From contig CAWABB010000001.1 in NCBI GenBank assembly GCA_963780165.1, positions 992,001-1,056,000 of the forward strand: a stretch of DNA of 64,000 nt, read 5' to 3'. Numbering within the stretch: the stretch's first letter is position 1; each line of letters opens with the position of its first letter. Shown here one piece after another: positions 16,317 through 23,827 of the stretch. The stretch comes from CAWABB01 sp963780165. Its GTDB lineage: Bacteria > Bacteroidota > Ignavibacteria > UBA10030 > UBA6906. The notes under the pieces were generated by a model. That model made no database searches, had not been told where the DNA came from, and saw only the letters and a program-made list of their open reading frames with translations. A program made the translations under genes and the position numbers.

Positions 16317-18548
16317 ATGAGGAGATACTGGTTCGGATTCATCGCGGTCGTGGTCATAGGGTTCATCGTGCTCGGATGGGCCGGATACACGATCTATCAG
16401 GAGAAACCCCCACTCCCCGACCAGGTGGTGACAACTGACGGGAAGGTTGTCATCGGAAGTGGAGAGATCGCGGCCGGACAGAATGTCTGGCAGGCGATGG
16501 GCGGGATGGAAATGGGCTCTATCTGGGGACACGGCAGCTACGTGGCGCCCGACTGGAGCGCCGACTGGCTACACAGGGAATGCGAGTTCATCCTGGACGC
16601 CTGGTCCCTCCAGGAGGCGGAGAAGCCGTTCAAGGACGCATCGGCCACTGACCAGGCGGTGCTGAAGACCAGGCTCGCCAGTATCATGCGGACAAACACC
16701 TTCAGCCCCACGACCGGGAGGATCGTCATCGATCCCATCCGCGCGCTCGCATTCGAGGCGAACCTCAGGCATTATACAAGGGTGTTCTCTGAGGGCGATA
16801 CCAGGTACTCGATCCCCGCCGGCGCCCAGAGCGACCCGTCGAAGCTCCGTCAGCTCGGGGCGTTCTTCTTCTGGACCTCCTGGGCGGCCTCGACCAACCG
16901 GCCCGGCCAGGACATCACCTACACGAGCAACTGGCCGCACGAAGAGCTCGTCGAAAATCGCCCCACGCCGGATGCCGTCGTGTGGACCGGCGTCAGCATC
17001 ATCCTGCTGCTGGCAGGGATCGCAGGAATGGTCTTCTACAACGTCTCCCGGCCGCATGAGCCCACGCTCGCATCGGTCCCGTCCGCCGATCCGCTTTTCA
17101 ACGCCGCACTGACCCCGTCGCAGAAGGCGACGCTGAAATACTTCTTCGTCGTCTCCGGTCTCATTCTCGTTCAGATCGTTATGGGCATCATCACCGCCCA
17201 TTACGGAGTGGAAGGAAACGCGTTCTACGGTATCCCTCTCAGCCAGTGGCTCCCCTATGTCGTGACACGGACGTGGCATATCCAGCTCGGGATCTTCTGG
17301 ATCGCCACCGCGTGGCTGGCGGCCGGATTGTACATTGCCCCCGCCATCAGCGGGATCGAGATGAAAGGGCAGCGATTCGGGGTGAACTTCCTCTTCGGCG
17401 CCCTTCTACTGATCGTTGTCGGCTCGCTCGCGGGCGAATGGATGAGCGTCCAGCACAAACTGACCGGAGAGGCGTCGTTCCTCTTCGGACATCAGGGCTA
17501 CGAGTACATCGACCTGGGGCGTGTCTGGCAGATCGGCCTCGTGGTCGGCCTGGTACTCTGGGTGTACCTGATCTGGCGCAACGTGATGGTGGCCATCCGC
17601 CGGGGTGATGAACACAGGTCTCTGCTCATCCTCTTCCTCATCTCGGCCGTGGCGATAGGCGGATTCTATATGGCGGGCCTCATGTGGGGCCAGCATACCA
17701 ACCTGGCCGTCGCGGAATACTGGCGGTGGTGGGTCGTCCATCTGTGGGTGGAGGGTTTCTTCGAGGTCTTCGCGACCGTCGTCATCATCCTGCTCTTCGC
17801 GAAGCTCAAGCTGGTCCGCCCCTCTACTGCTGGAACGGCCGTGCTTCTGTCGTCAACCGTCTATCTGGCCGGAGGGATCATCGGGACGCTGCACCATCTC
17901 TACTTCAGCGGCACCCCCACACCGGTGCTCGCGCTCGGCGCGGTGTTCAGCGCCCTCGAGGTCGTCCCGCTTGTCCTCGCAGGGTACGAGGCGTGGGAGA
18001 ATCTCAAGCTGTCCCGCGCGGCCTCGTGGGCAGCGCGCTACAGGTGGCCGGTCTATTTCTTCCTCGCCGTCGCGTTCTGGAATGCGGTGGGTGCGGGGTT
18101 GTTCGGATTCATGATCAATCCCCCGATCGCCCTCTATTACATGCAGGGATTGAACACGACGCCGGTCCACGGCCACGCCGCTCTCTTCGGGGTCTACGGG
18201 ATGCTGGGGATCGGACTGATGCTCTTCTGCCTCCGGATCATGTGGGTACAGGAAGACTGGAAGGACGGGTTGGTCAAATTCGGGTTCTGGGGGATGAACA
18301 TCGGGTTGTTTGCGATGGTGGTAGGCAGTCTGCTTCCCGTCGGCCTGATCCAGACGTGGGCGTCAGTCAAGGTCGGGTACTGGTATGCCCGGAGCGCGGA
18401 GTTCCTCTCGACGCCGATCGTTCAGAACATAAAGTGGGCGCGCGTATTCGGGGATACGCTCTTCGCCCTGGGGGCGATCGCGATTGTGGCGTTTGTCTTC
18501 GGGCTCGCGCTGGGGTATTCGTTCAAGGGGAAAGGGAACCGATCATAA
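16317..18548 (+). CDS. norB: Quinol-dependent nitric oxide reductase (qNor)
   Basis: A 743-aa integral membrane protein that reduces two NO to N2O with quinol as electron donor. It is the long, single-subunit type: an N-terminal anchor (residues 5-27), an extended periplasmic domain (about 30-220, with AAGQNVWQAMGGMEMGSIWGHG) that replaces the NorC subunit, then about twelve helices of the heme-copper oxidase fold. Histidine motifs expected for the hemes and the non-heme iron are present, for example TRTWHIQLGIFW, RWWVVHLWVEGFFE, GTLHHLYFSG and PVHGHAALFGVYG. GGAGG sits nine bases before the ATG. It is monocistronic or paired with the small membrane protein at 18734. It probably serves NO detoxification or partial denitrification, as no other denitrification gene is in the window. 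Confidence 0.96.
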   Translation: MRRYWFGFIAVVVIGFIVLGWAGYTIYQEKPPLPDQVVTTDGKVVIGSGEIAAGQNVWQAMGGMEMGSIWGHGSYVAPDWSADWLHRECEFILDAWSLQEAEKPFKDASATDQAVLKTRLASIMRTNTFSPTTGRIVIDPIRALAFEANLRHYTRVFSEGDTRYSIPAGAQSDPSKLRQLGAFFFWTSWAASTNRPGQDITYTSNWPHEELVENRPTPDAVVWTGVSIILLLAGIAGMVFYNVSRPHEPTLASVPSADPLFNAALTPSQKATLKYFFVVSGLILVQIVMGIITAHYGVEGNAFYGIPLSQWLPYVVTRTWHIQLGIFWIATAWLAAGLYIAPAISGIEMKGQRFGVNFLFGALLLIVVGSLAGEWMSVQHKLTGEASFLFGHQGYEYIDLGRVWQIGLVVGLVLWVYLIWRNVMVAIRRGDEHRSLLILFLISAVAIGGFYMAGLMWGQHTNLAVAEYWRWWVVHLWVEGFFEVFATVVIILLFAKLKLVRPSTAGTAVLLSSTVYLAGGIIGTLHHLYFSGTPTPVLALGAVFSALEVVPLVLAGYEAWENLKLSRAASWAARYRWPVYFFLAVAFWNAVGAGLFGFMINPPIALYYMQGLNTTPVHGHAALFGVYGMLGIGLMLFCLRIMWVQEDWKDGLVKFGFWGMNIGLFAMVVGSLLPVGLIQTWASVKVGYWYARSAEFLSTPIVQNIKWARVFGDTLFALGAIAIVAFVFGLALGYSFKGKGNRS

Positions 18549-18733
18549 GAGGGACGATTGAGGGCTGGACTAAAGGCGAGGGTTTTCGGTATATTCCCAT
18601 CGAGGACTGGAGGATTCTGCTGGCTTGCGCCCCGTGCCGATAGAGCACATCGAGCCCTGCGCGCTGTGGGGTGCGCTTCTCATCGCCATAAGTCAATTCA
18701 ATCCAAACTCACACACCGGGAGAAGCAAGACGC

Positions 18734-19177
18734 ATGAGCCCTCTTCTCAGAGGTATCCTCGCCGTAATTATAGGCATCGTTCTCGGAGGTGCTGTTAATA
18801 TGGCCATCATAATGGCCAGCAGTTCAATCATCCCTCCGCCGGAAGGTGCTGATGTGACCACAATGGAGGGCCTGAAGACCTCCATGCACTTGTTCGCGCC
18901 GAAGAATTTTATCATGCCGTTCCTGGCTCACGCCATAGGAACGTTTGTAGGTGCCCTGGCAGCCAGTGCAATTGCGGCAACTCACAAGATGAAATATGCC
19001 CTGGGCATTAGCGTGTGGTTCCTCATCGGTGGATTTATCAGCGTTCTTATGCTCCCATCACCTGTCTGGTTTACCATTCTTGATCTGGCGGGAGCCTATC
19101 TGCCGATGGGATATCTCGCAGGTAAGCTGACCACTCGACAGCGTGGCGCTCCGGCAATGCCCATGCAAACAAACTGA
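18734..19177 (+). CDS. Conserved four-helix membrane protein
   Basis: A 147-aa protein with four hydrophobic segments (about 5-27, 55-80, 88-108, 112-132) and short charged loops; the last residues TRQRGAPAMPMQTN are polar. It resembles small hypothetical membrane proteins seen in Bacteroidota, and no function can be named. GAGAAG precedes the ATG. It follows norB by 185 nt on the same strand, so co-expression is possible but not shown. Confidence 0.75.
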   Translation: MSPLLRGILAVIIGIVLGGAVNMAIIMASSSIIPPPEGADVTTMEGLKTSMHLFAPKNFIMPFLAHAIGTFVGALAASAIAATHKMKYALGISVWFLIGGFISVLMLPSPVWFTILDLAGAYLPMGYLAGKLTTRQRGAPAMPMQTN

Positions 19178-19305
19178 ATCGAATCTACTTCAATTGTGGG
19201 TTCTGAAGCCACCGTCTGACTCTGCTCTCGAGGGAGTCGGCAAGCTCGACCGGACATACGCGATTTCTGTCAGCAGCCATTGGTCATCAGTTCGATAGTG
19301 AGCAC

Positions 19306-20526
19306 TCACCATTCCAGGCCAGCAGCCAAACGTACAATTCTCCGCGTGTCAGACGTAACATCATTCGTGAAAAGGACAATCCCGAGTGTGTCATTGGGGT
19401 ACAGCTGCATGACGGTGTTGAAGCCGAGACCGCCACCTTCATGCTTGATCATCAATCGCCCCTTATCATCATGTACCCGCCACCCGATCCCCTGTCTGCG
19501 GTTGATCTCTGGATCGTCCGTCTTCCCTTTGATGTGCCCTTCGTGTGTCATCGCAGCAATCGATTCTCGGGATAGAATTCTCTGGCCATCAAGTTCGCCC
19601 CCATTCAGGTAAGCCGTCACCAGGCGCGCAGCATCGGCAGCGGGGCCGATAAGTCCCGATGGAGGAGTCTGGTCATTGTACGCACGTTTCAGCCACACGT
19701 GATTCCCGTAGATCTCACGGACAAACGATGCTCCCAGGAAGGGGATAAGAGGAGCCCACATATCGAAGAGCGGATGTGAGCCAGCCGCCTCGTATGGCTC
19801 CATCGCCCTGGTGTACAGGAAGTCAGTGTGCTTCATTCCGAGAGGTGCAAGAACGTTCTCCCTGATATAGTCTTCGTACGACTGTCCGGTAACCTTCTCG
19901 ATAATCGCTCCCAGCACCATATAGCCAATGTTGGTGTACTCCGCATGATCCCCTGGCTCAAACGCAAGCGTCGAAAACGCCGGGAGCACTTCTTCCACCA
20001 TGGCAGTCTGGTTGACGGAAGGCTCACCGTCATGATGAATCCAACTCATGATACGGAAGCCCGCGTCCGGCAATCCCGAACTGTGAGTGAGGAGGTGTTG
20101 GATCGTTATCACGTGACTGGCTGCCGACGGGTAGTGTACCTTGAAGAAGGGGAGAAATTGTATCACCGAATCCGTCAGGCGCAGCTTTCCCCGTTCCTGG
20201 AGTTGAAGGACAGCAATTGCGGTGACGATTTTGGTGCAGGACCACCAATGATACACCGTCTGAGGCGTCGCAGCAAGTTGTCGCGGATGGTCAGCCCAAC
20301 CGAAGCCCTTACTGTAGACTATTTCACCGTTCTTGACCACCACCAACGACATACCCGGAGGAGTGCCGAACTTCACCAGGGCTTCTGTGTAGGCTTCGAG
20401 TTGAGCAACGCTGGTGACACTGCTCGGCGGTTGAGGTGCCGTCGGCCAAAGAAACGCCAGTCCGATTGCCAGCACTCCAAACACCGCGAGGGCAATCTGC
20501 CATCTCTTCCATTTACCCCGTGTCAT
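19306..20526 (-). CDS. Beta-lactamase-family serine hydrolase
   Basis: A 406-aa protein with one N-terminal membrane anchor or signal (residues 8-26) and a class C beta-lactamase/D-Ala carboxypeptidase-like domain. The SxxK active site is SCTK in YHWWSCTKIVTAIAVLQ, the second motif is YTN in HAEYTNIGYMVLG, and HEGGGLGF takes the place of the KTG box. Other family marks: LLTHSSGLPD and SRESIAAMTHEG. Such proteins are mostly esterases or peptidases rather than true lactamases. The ATG at 20526 lies two bases after the stop of a 22-codon reading frame made from a kinase gene's 5' end, so its translation is probably coupled to that captured start. Confidence 0.9.
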   Translation of the reverse strand: MTRGKWKRWQIALAVFGVLAIGLAFLWPTAPQPPSSVTSVAQLEAYTEALVKFGTPPGMSLVVVKNGEIVYSKGFGWADHPRQLAATPQTVYHWWSCTKIVTAIAVLQLQERGKLRLTDSVIQFLPFFKVHYPSAASHVITIQHLLTHSSGLPDAGFRIMSWIHHDGEPSVNQTAMVEEVLPAFSTLAFEPGDHAEYTNIGYMVLGAIIEKVTGQSYEDYIRENVLAPLGMKHTDFLYTRAMEPYEAAGSHPLFDMWAPLIPFLGASFVREIYGNHVWLKRAYNDQTPPSGLIGPAADAARLVTAYLNGGELDGQRILSRESIAAMTHEGHIKGKTDDPEINRRQGIGWRVHDDKGRLMIKHEGGGLGFNTVMQLYPNDTLGIVLFTNDVTSDTRRIVRLAAGLEW

Positions 20527-20528
20527 GA

Positions 20529-20597
20529 TTATCCACAACCGCCAATGTGCTCGAAGATCATGTGGTGGGAAACGGTGGAACCGACGAGGGAATCCAC
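20529..20597 (-). pseudogene. Kinase 5'-end remnant acting as upstream ORF
   Basis: GTG at 20597, preceded by a good AAGGA, opens a 22-codon frame reading VDSLVGSTVSHHMIFEHIGG then CG and TAA. The first residues are those of the Ser/Thr kinase genes starting at 30680 and 41142 (N/DSLVGSTVSHY...). The kinase reading stops at the first glycines of the nucleotide-binding loop, and the beta-lactamase-family ATG follows two bases after the stop. This looks like a recombination scar that supplied promoter and translation start to the downstream gene. Confidence 0.75.
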
Positions 20598-20815
20598 TGC
20601 AGTTCCTTCTCGCTGAGTGAGGATGGGGCGCTGCCCAGGCCAGGTTCGTCGAGGTGGGCTCTAGAGCGAAGGAACTGGATCAGGCTCCAGAGCGGCGACG
20701 CGTGTCGTCACGTCTGCGGCGTGACGGACGATGCCACGTCATCCCGGGCGTCGGGATGACGGGTCCTCAGGCTGGGGAAAACCATCAGGCGCCAAATAGC
20801 GTGTAGGGGGAATCT
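20541..20815 (-). repeat. Leader-type dispersed repeat, copy A, with two hairpins
   Basis: From GTGGGAAACGGTGGAACCGA onward this stretch aligns with copies B (30647 on) and C (41113 on), including ACTGGATCAGG and the GGGGAAAACCATCAGGCG block. It is interrupted by an insertion carrying two perfect stems: CGTCACG/CGTGACG (20706-20726) and CGTCATCCCG/CGGGATGACG (20737-20761, five-base loop). The second hairpin is about 90 nt past the stop of the membrane-protein gene and could also act as its terminator, though no T-run follows. Confidence 0.6.
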
Positions 20816-20850
20816 ACTCCACAAGGAGAGTAAGTTCAAGTCAAGGAGTC

Positions 20851-21954
20851 TCAGAGTCCCAGGGCTTTCTGCATCATGCGTGACAGGATTCCGAGGACGA
20901 TGGGGAAGATGATAGCCGAGAGAAGAGCCGTGAATGTTCCGGGGTTCCATGGCCAGACAGGGATGGAGTGGACGAACTCCTTCTTCCGGTGAACCAGGTC
21001 AAGGATCGTTTTGACATCCGCCAGTTTCTTTGAGTCCTCCGATCGGATCGCCTGTTCCAGTCGATCATAGGCCGTTTCAATGTCTCGTCCGATTGCGGCC
21101 ATCAACTGGTTTTTCTCCGCAAGGATGCGTCGATTAATGCCGTACAGTGGCAGAAGGAAGGTCGCCAGGGAGAGCAGCGTTGCCAGAACGAGAACTGTGA
21201 TAAACGCTGAACTGACCAGAAGCTCCGAGGTGAGCAGGAGTATGTTCAAGTTGATAATGACCAAGACCGAAAGGCTGGTCCATACCGCAAGTCTGGAAAG
21301 GGAATAGATCGGCTTCAAATAGTACAGGTCGATTTTCTCCGTTGAGGCATAGATCCTGCTCACGAATCGAAGCTGGCGGATCACCCGATAAGCGAAGACA
21401 CTGAAAAGCGCCAGCGAGATACCATAGAGAAGGTACGGTAGCCACGGCCAGGCGAACATCAAAGGCTGGTACCCTCTTGCCGAATAGGCCAGGAAAATGC
21501 CGATCGCAAATCCGGCAACCGAAATCCCCATTACAGGCCGGCGGGGCATGGTGGTGAATTCGTATTGAATCCGCTCGAACGCTTCCTTGCTGAGGTCCCT
21601 CAGCATCGGACGGTACCCGGCAAGAGCGTCCCGGGCGAGCACGTCGAGGTAGTGCGAGAAGAGGAGGACTTCGGCGCTCCAGATCCCACAGAACGTAAGG
21701 AGAGGGTTAAAGGAGCCGGCCGGCAGCAGACCCGTGTCCCATGCGGCGAAATTCGCAAGTAGTCCTTGTACCCCCAACCATCCGCCGTATACTGCCCAGG
21801 CGGGAATGGGAAGGTTCCCGCACAGGTAGAGCAGCCGGTTGAACCAACTCGGCTCGTAGGGCTGGATCGATCGTGTCGGTCCTGGAATCGAGTCGCTTTC
21901 TGTCTCGTTACCGAACGGCTTCTCTATTTCCTCTGTTCGTTTCCCTCTCCCCAC
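20851..21954 (-). CDS. Polytopic membrane protein of unknown function
   Basis: A 367-aa protein with six or seven hydrophobic segments (about 50-72, 83-103, 141-160, 168-190, 222-243, 248-272, 340-358). Between the last two lies a charged, helical soluble stretch (about 275-335, RRILAEKNQLMAAIGRDIETAYDRLEQAI) that may be a cytoplasmic coiled coil. The first 40 residues are hydrophilic. No family is recognised and no neighbour suggests a role. The coding frame is uninterrupted and codon use matches its neighbours. Confidence 0.75.
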   Translation of the reverse strand: MGRGKRTEEIEKPFGNETESDSIPGPTRSIQPYEPSWFNRLLYLCGNLPIPAWAVYGGWLGVQGLLANFAAWDTGLLPAGSFNPLLTFCGIWSAEVLLFSHYLDVLARDALAGYRPMLRDLSKEAFERIQYEFTTMPRRPVMGISVAGFAIGIFLAYSARGYQPLMFAWPWLPYLLYGISLALFSVFAYRVIRQLRFVSRIYASTEKIDLYYLKPIYSLSRLAVWTSLSVLVIINLNILLLTSELLVSSAFITVLVLATLLSLATFLLPLYGINRRILAEKNQLMAAIGRDIETAYDRLEQAIRSEDSKKLADVKTILDLVHRKKEFVHSIPVWPWNPGTFTALLSAIIFPIVLGILSRMMQKALGL

Positions 21955-22382
21955 AAGGATTTCCTCTCTGGGCGCGGAGTCCGTGACGTGTACGCTTGCA
22001 GCGTCAAGGTCTACGCCGGTTATGGCCTCCTGCCAAACTCCCTCTCTGTCACGACCTCAGGCAATTCCCGGGGAACAGATCGTTCGCCGGGGAGCCCCTC
22101 ATGCCTGTGCTCTATTCTCTTGAGGTACTCAGGCATCGGGGAGGGGGCACGGATAACAAGATCGGAAGATGGACATATGTCGGACGATTGTCAAGCAAGA
22201 TTTGGGTCGGTGACACTCTTGCCTCTTCGAGGCGGGGGGTCTGTGCAGATTCTCTGACTGTCCCCTCTCCGGAAGCTTGCGTGCTGAGAGAGCAGTTGCC
22301 AAGCTCAGGCAGATCAGGGGCTAATGAAGTCGAGGCAGGCCTTTCACCTTATCCGGCAATCGATTACCCATAGAAAAATAGA

Positions 22383-22412
22383 AGCCCACCACGCGCGACG
22401 ACGTGATGGGCT
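22383..22412 (-). terminator. Rho-independent terminator of the SnoaL-like lipoprotein gene
   Basis: Read on the minus strand, AGCCCATCACG pairs with CGTGGTGGGCT (one mismatch, eight-base loop) and is followed by TTCTATTTTTCTA. It lies about 90 nt after the stop at 22503. The rest of the 21955-22502 gap shows no recognisable gene. Confidence 0.8.
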
Positions 22413-22502
22413 TTGAAACGCCGAATCAGAGAAATCCACTTGACGACGAACATCTACTTCGCCTACATGGGGTTTCCGGTGATGCGTGAAAAACGTCCCG
22501 GA

Positions 22503-23309
22503 TCACTTACTGGAGGGTTGCGCAACAGCTCCAGTCCTGTCCTCCCAGCCCCAGTGCTCCACTGCCTTCCCGTCGACGAGGCGAACTACATCAGCCACTC
22601 CCCAGGAGGTCTTCTTGTTGGTTGCAGGCTTACCCATGAATCTTCCCTTGTTCGTCCCCTCCCATGTGGCGTAGATGAAAACCTTATCTCCGTCCGCGAG
22701 GACGAGCGAAGGCCTGCCCTGCAAATCCGGGTAAGCCTCGTGAATCATTTTGAAGTACCATTTCACGCCTTCTAGCCCTTGTGGTGTCCCCGGGGGGCCA
22801 GGCTGGTGCTCAATCATGTCCTTGGCAACATACTTATCAATTGCGTCGATATTCCCTCCGTTCACGACCTCCTTGTAGAATCCAAAGAAAAGCAGCTTCC
22901 CTGCTGATTCCTGGTCGAGGTCGGCCTGGAAGTGGTGAATTTTGTCTCCGGCAAAGACCGCCATCGTGTTCACTTGCATCGGGTTGACACCCATCGCGGC
23001 AAAGGCGTCCGAGCGAACGGTGGACATCCACGATACCGTGTCGCCCGACTGCTGCCATCCGCGCGAATCGACGTGGAATCCAGGCATCATCCCACTGACC
23101 CAGGCCTTTACGGAGTTTTTCCCCTTGTGCAAGGTCCCGTCCGGGGCTTTTGCGACGACATCGTCGGCGAGCATCCCGGCAAACCCATCGACGTCGTGGG
23201 CATTGGCATATGCATCCGCCTTTTTTCCCAGGGGAACCAGATCACGTTTTTGCCCCGCACAACCAGCCAGCACCAAAGCTGACATGAACAATGCAAGAGT
23301 AGCTTTCAC
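22503..23309 (-). CDS. Lipoprotein with two SnoaL-like domains
   Basis: A 268-aa protein with a lipoprotein signal (VKATLALFMSALVLAGC, lipidated Cys at residue 17) and two NTF2-fold domains: one at about 25-125 (ADAYANAHDVDGFAGMLADDVV) and one at about 135-260 (FYKEVVNGGNIDAIDKYVAKDMIEHQPGPPG, then AYPDLQGRPSLVLADGDKV), the second of the ester-cyclase/SnoaL type. It should sit in the periplasm or outer membrane. The GTG at 23309 is preceded by GGAAGGAG at ideal spacing; the longer frame up to 23345 would bury the lipoprotein signal. A perfect 9-bp inverted repeat lies about 90 nt upstream. Substrate unknown. Confidence 0.85.
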   Translation of the reverse strand: MKATLALFMSALVLAGCAGQKRDLVPLGKKADAYANAHDVDGFAGMLADDVVAKAPDGTLHKGKNSVKAWVSGMMPGFHVDSRGWQQSGDTVSWMSTVRSDAFAAMGVNPMQVNTMAVFAGDKIHHFQADLDQESAGKLLFFGFYKEVVNGGNIDAIDKYVAKDMIEHQPGPPGTPQGLEGVKWYFKMIHEAYPDLQGRPSLVLADGDKVFIYATWEGTNKGRFMGKPATNKKTSWGVADVVRLVDGKAVEHWGWEDRTGAVAQPSSK

Positions 23310-23394
23310 GGTTGTTGCTCCTTCCGCGATTGTGAGAGTGTGCATCAGAACAACAGGCTAGATGCGGTGCTTACTGTAACAAGCCGTGCCGTGG

Positions 23395-23420
23395 GATTGT
23401 TCCTTGCACACGGAACAATC
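23395..23420. promoter_or_regulatory. Perfect 9-bp inverted repeat upstream of the lipoprotein gene
   Basis: GATTGTTCC and GGAACAATC are separated by eight bases. Outer GCCGT/ACGGC could extend the stem. It is 86-111 nt upstream of the GTG at 23309, a position that suits an operator; it has no T-run on the minus side, so a terminator is less likely. Confidence 0.45.
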
Positions 23421-23502
23421 GATCGACGGCAAGATGAGGCGAATAGGGGGAGGTTTGACTGCAAACTGGTTGGCCCTGAGAGTTAGCAGCATGCACAGCA
23501 GA

Positions 23503-23521
23503 TTCGAATCCCGTTCCGCCA
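23503..23521 (+). other. tRNA 3'-end-like fragment
   Basis: TTCGAATCCCGTTCCGCCA reads like the T-loop, 3' T-stem and acceptor end of a tRNA. The bases before it (GCACAGCAGA) do not pair as a T-stem, and no matching 5' acceptor arm is found, so no full tRNA exists here. It may be a remnant or an old integration (att) scar. Nothing else recognisable is seen in 23310-23827. Confidence 0.4.
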
Positions 23522-23827
23522 CACGTTGGCGAGTCGGGGGTGAAGCTGAGCGGTAAGGCGAAACGAGGATTCTCGTCCCGCGTAGTGCGCGGGGCGGAAC
23601 TGCCAACCTGCGGTTCAGGAAGTAGGGGCGTCACCTGCCCTGAGTTCTAGTCCCGTTCACCCCGCTTGATAGGGGTCACAGAGAACACACTCTGCGGCCT
23701 TTTCTCGTTTCTCCAGTCGTTGCCTCCGACCTGAGCAGTTTGATTCTTGCCCACGACTTTCCTACGTTGCGCCCTGCTGTTCTTTTCCACCTCCTATCGG
23801 CAAAAGCGGAGCCGGCATAGAGCCCCA

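Noticed and set aside
23360..23640. Complete tRNA or tmRNA gene
   Set aside because: Only the 3' half of a T-arm and acceptor end is recognisable; no D-arm, anticodon arm or 5' acceptor partner could be folded.
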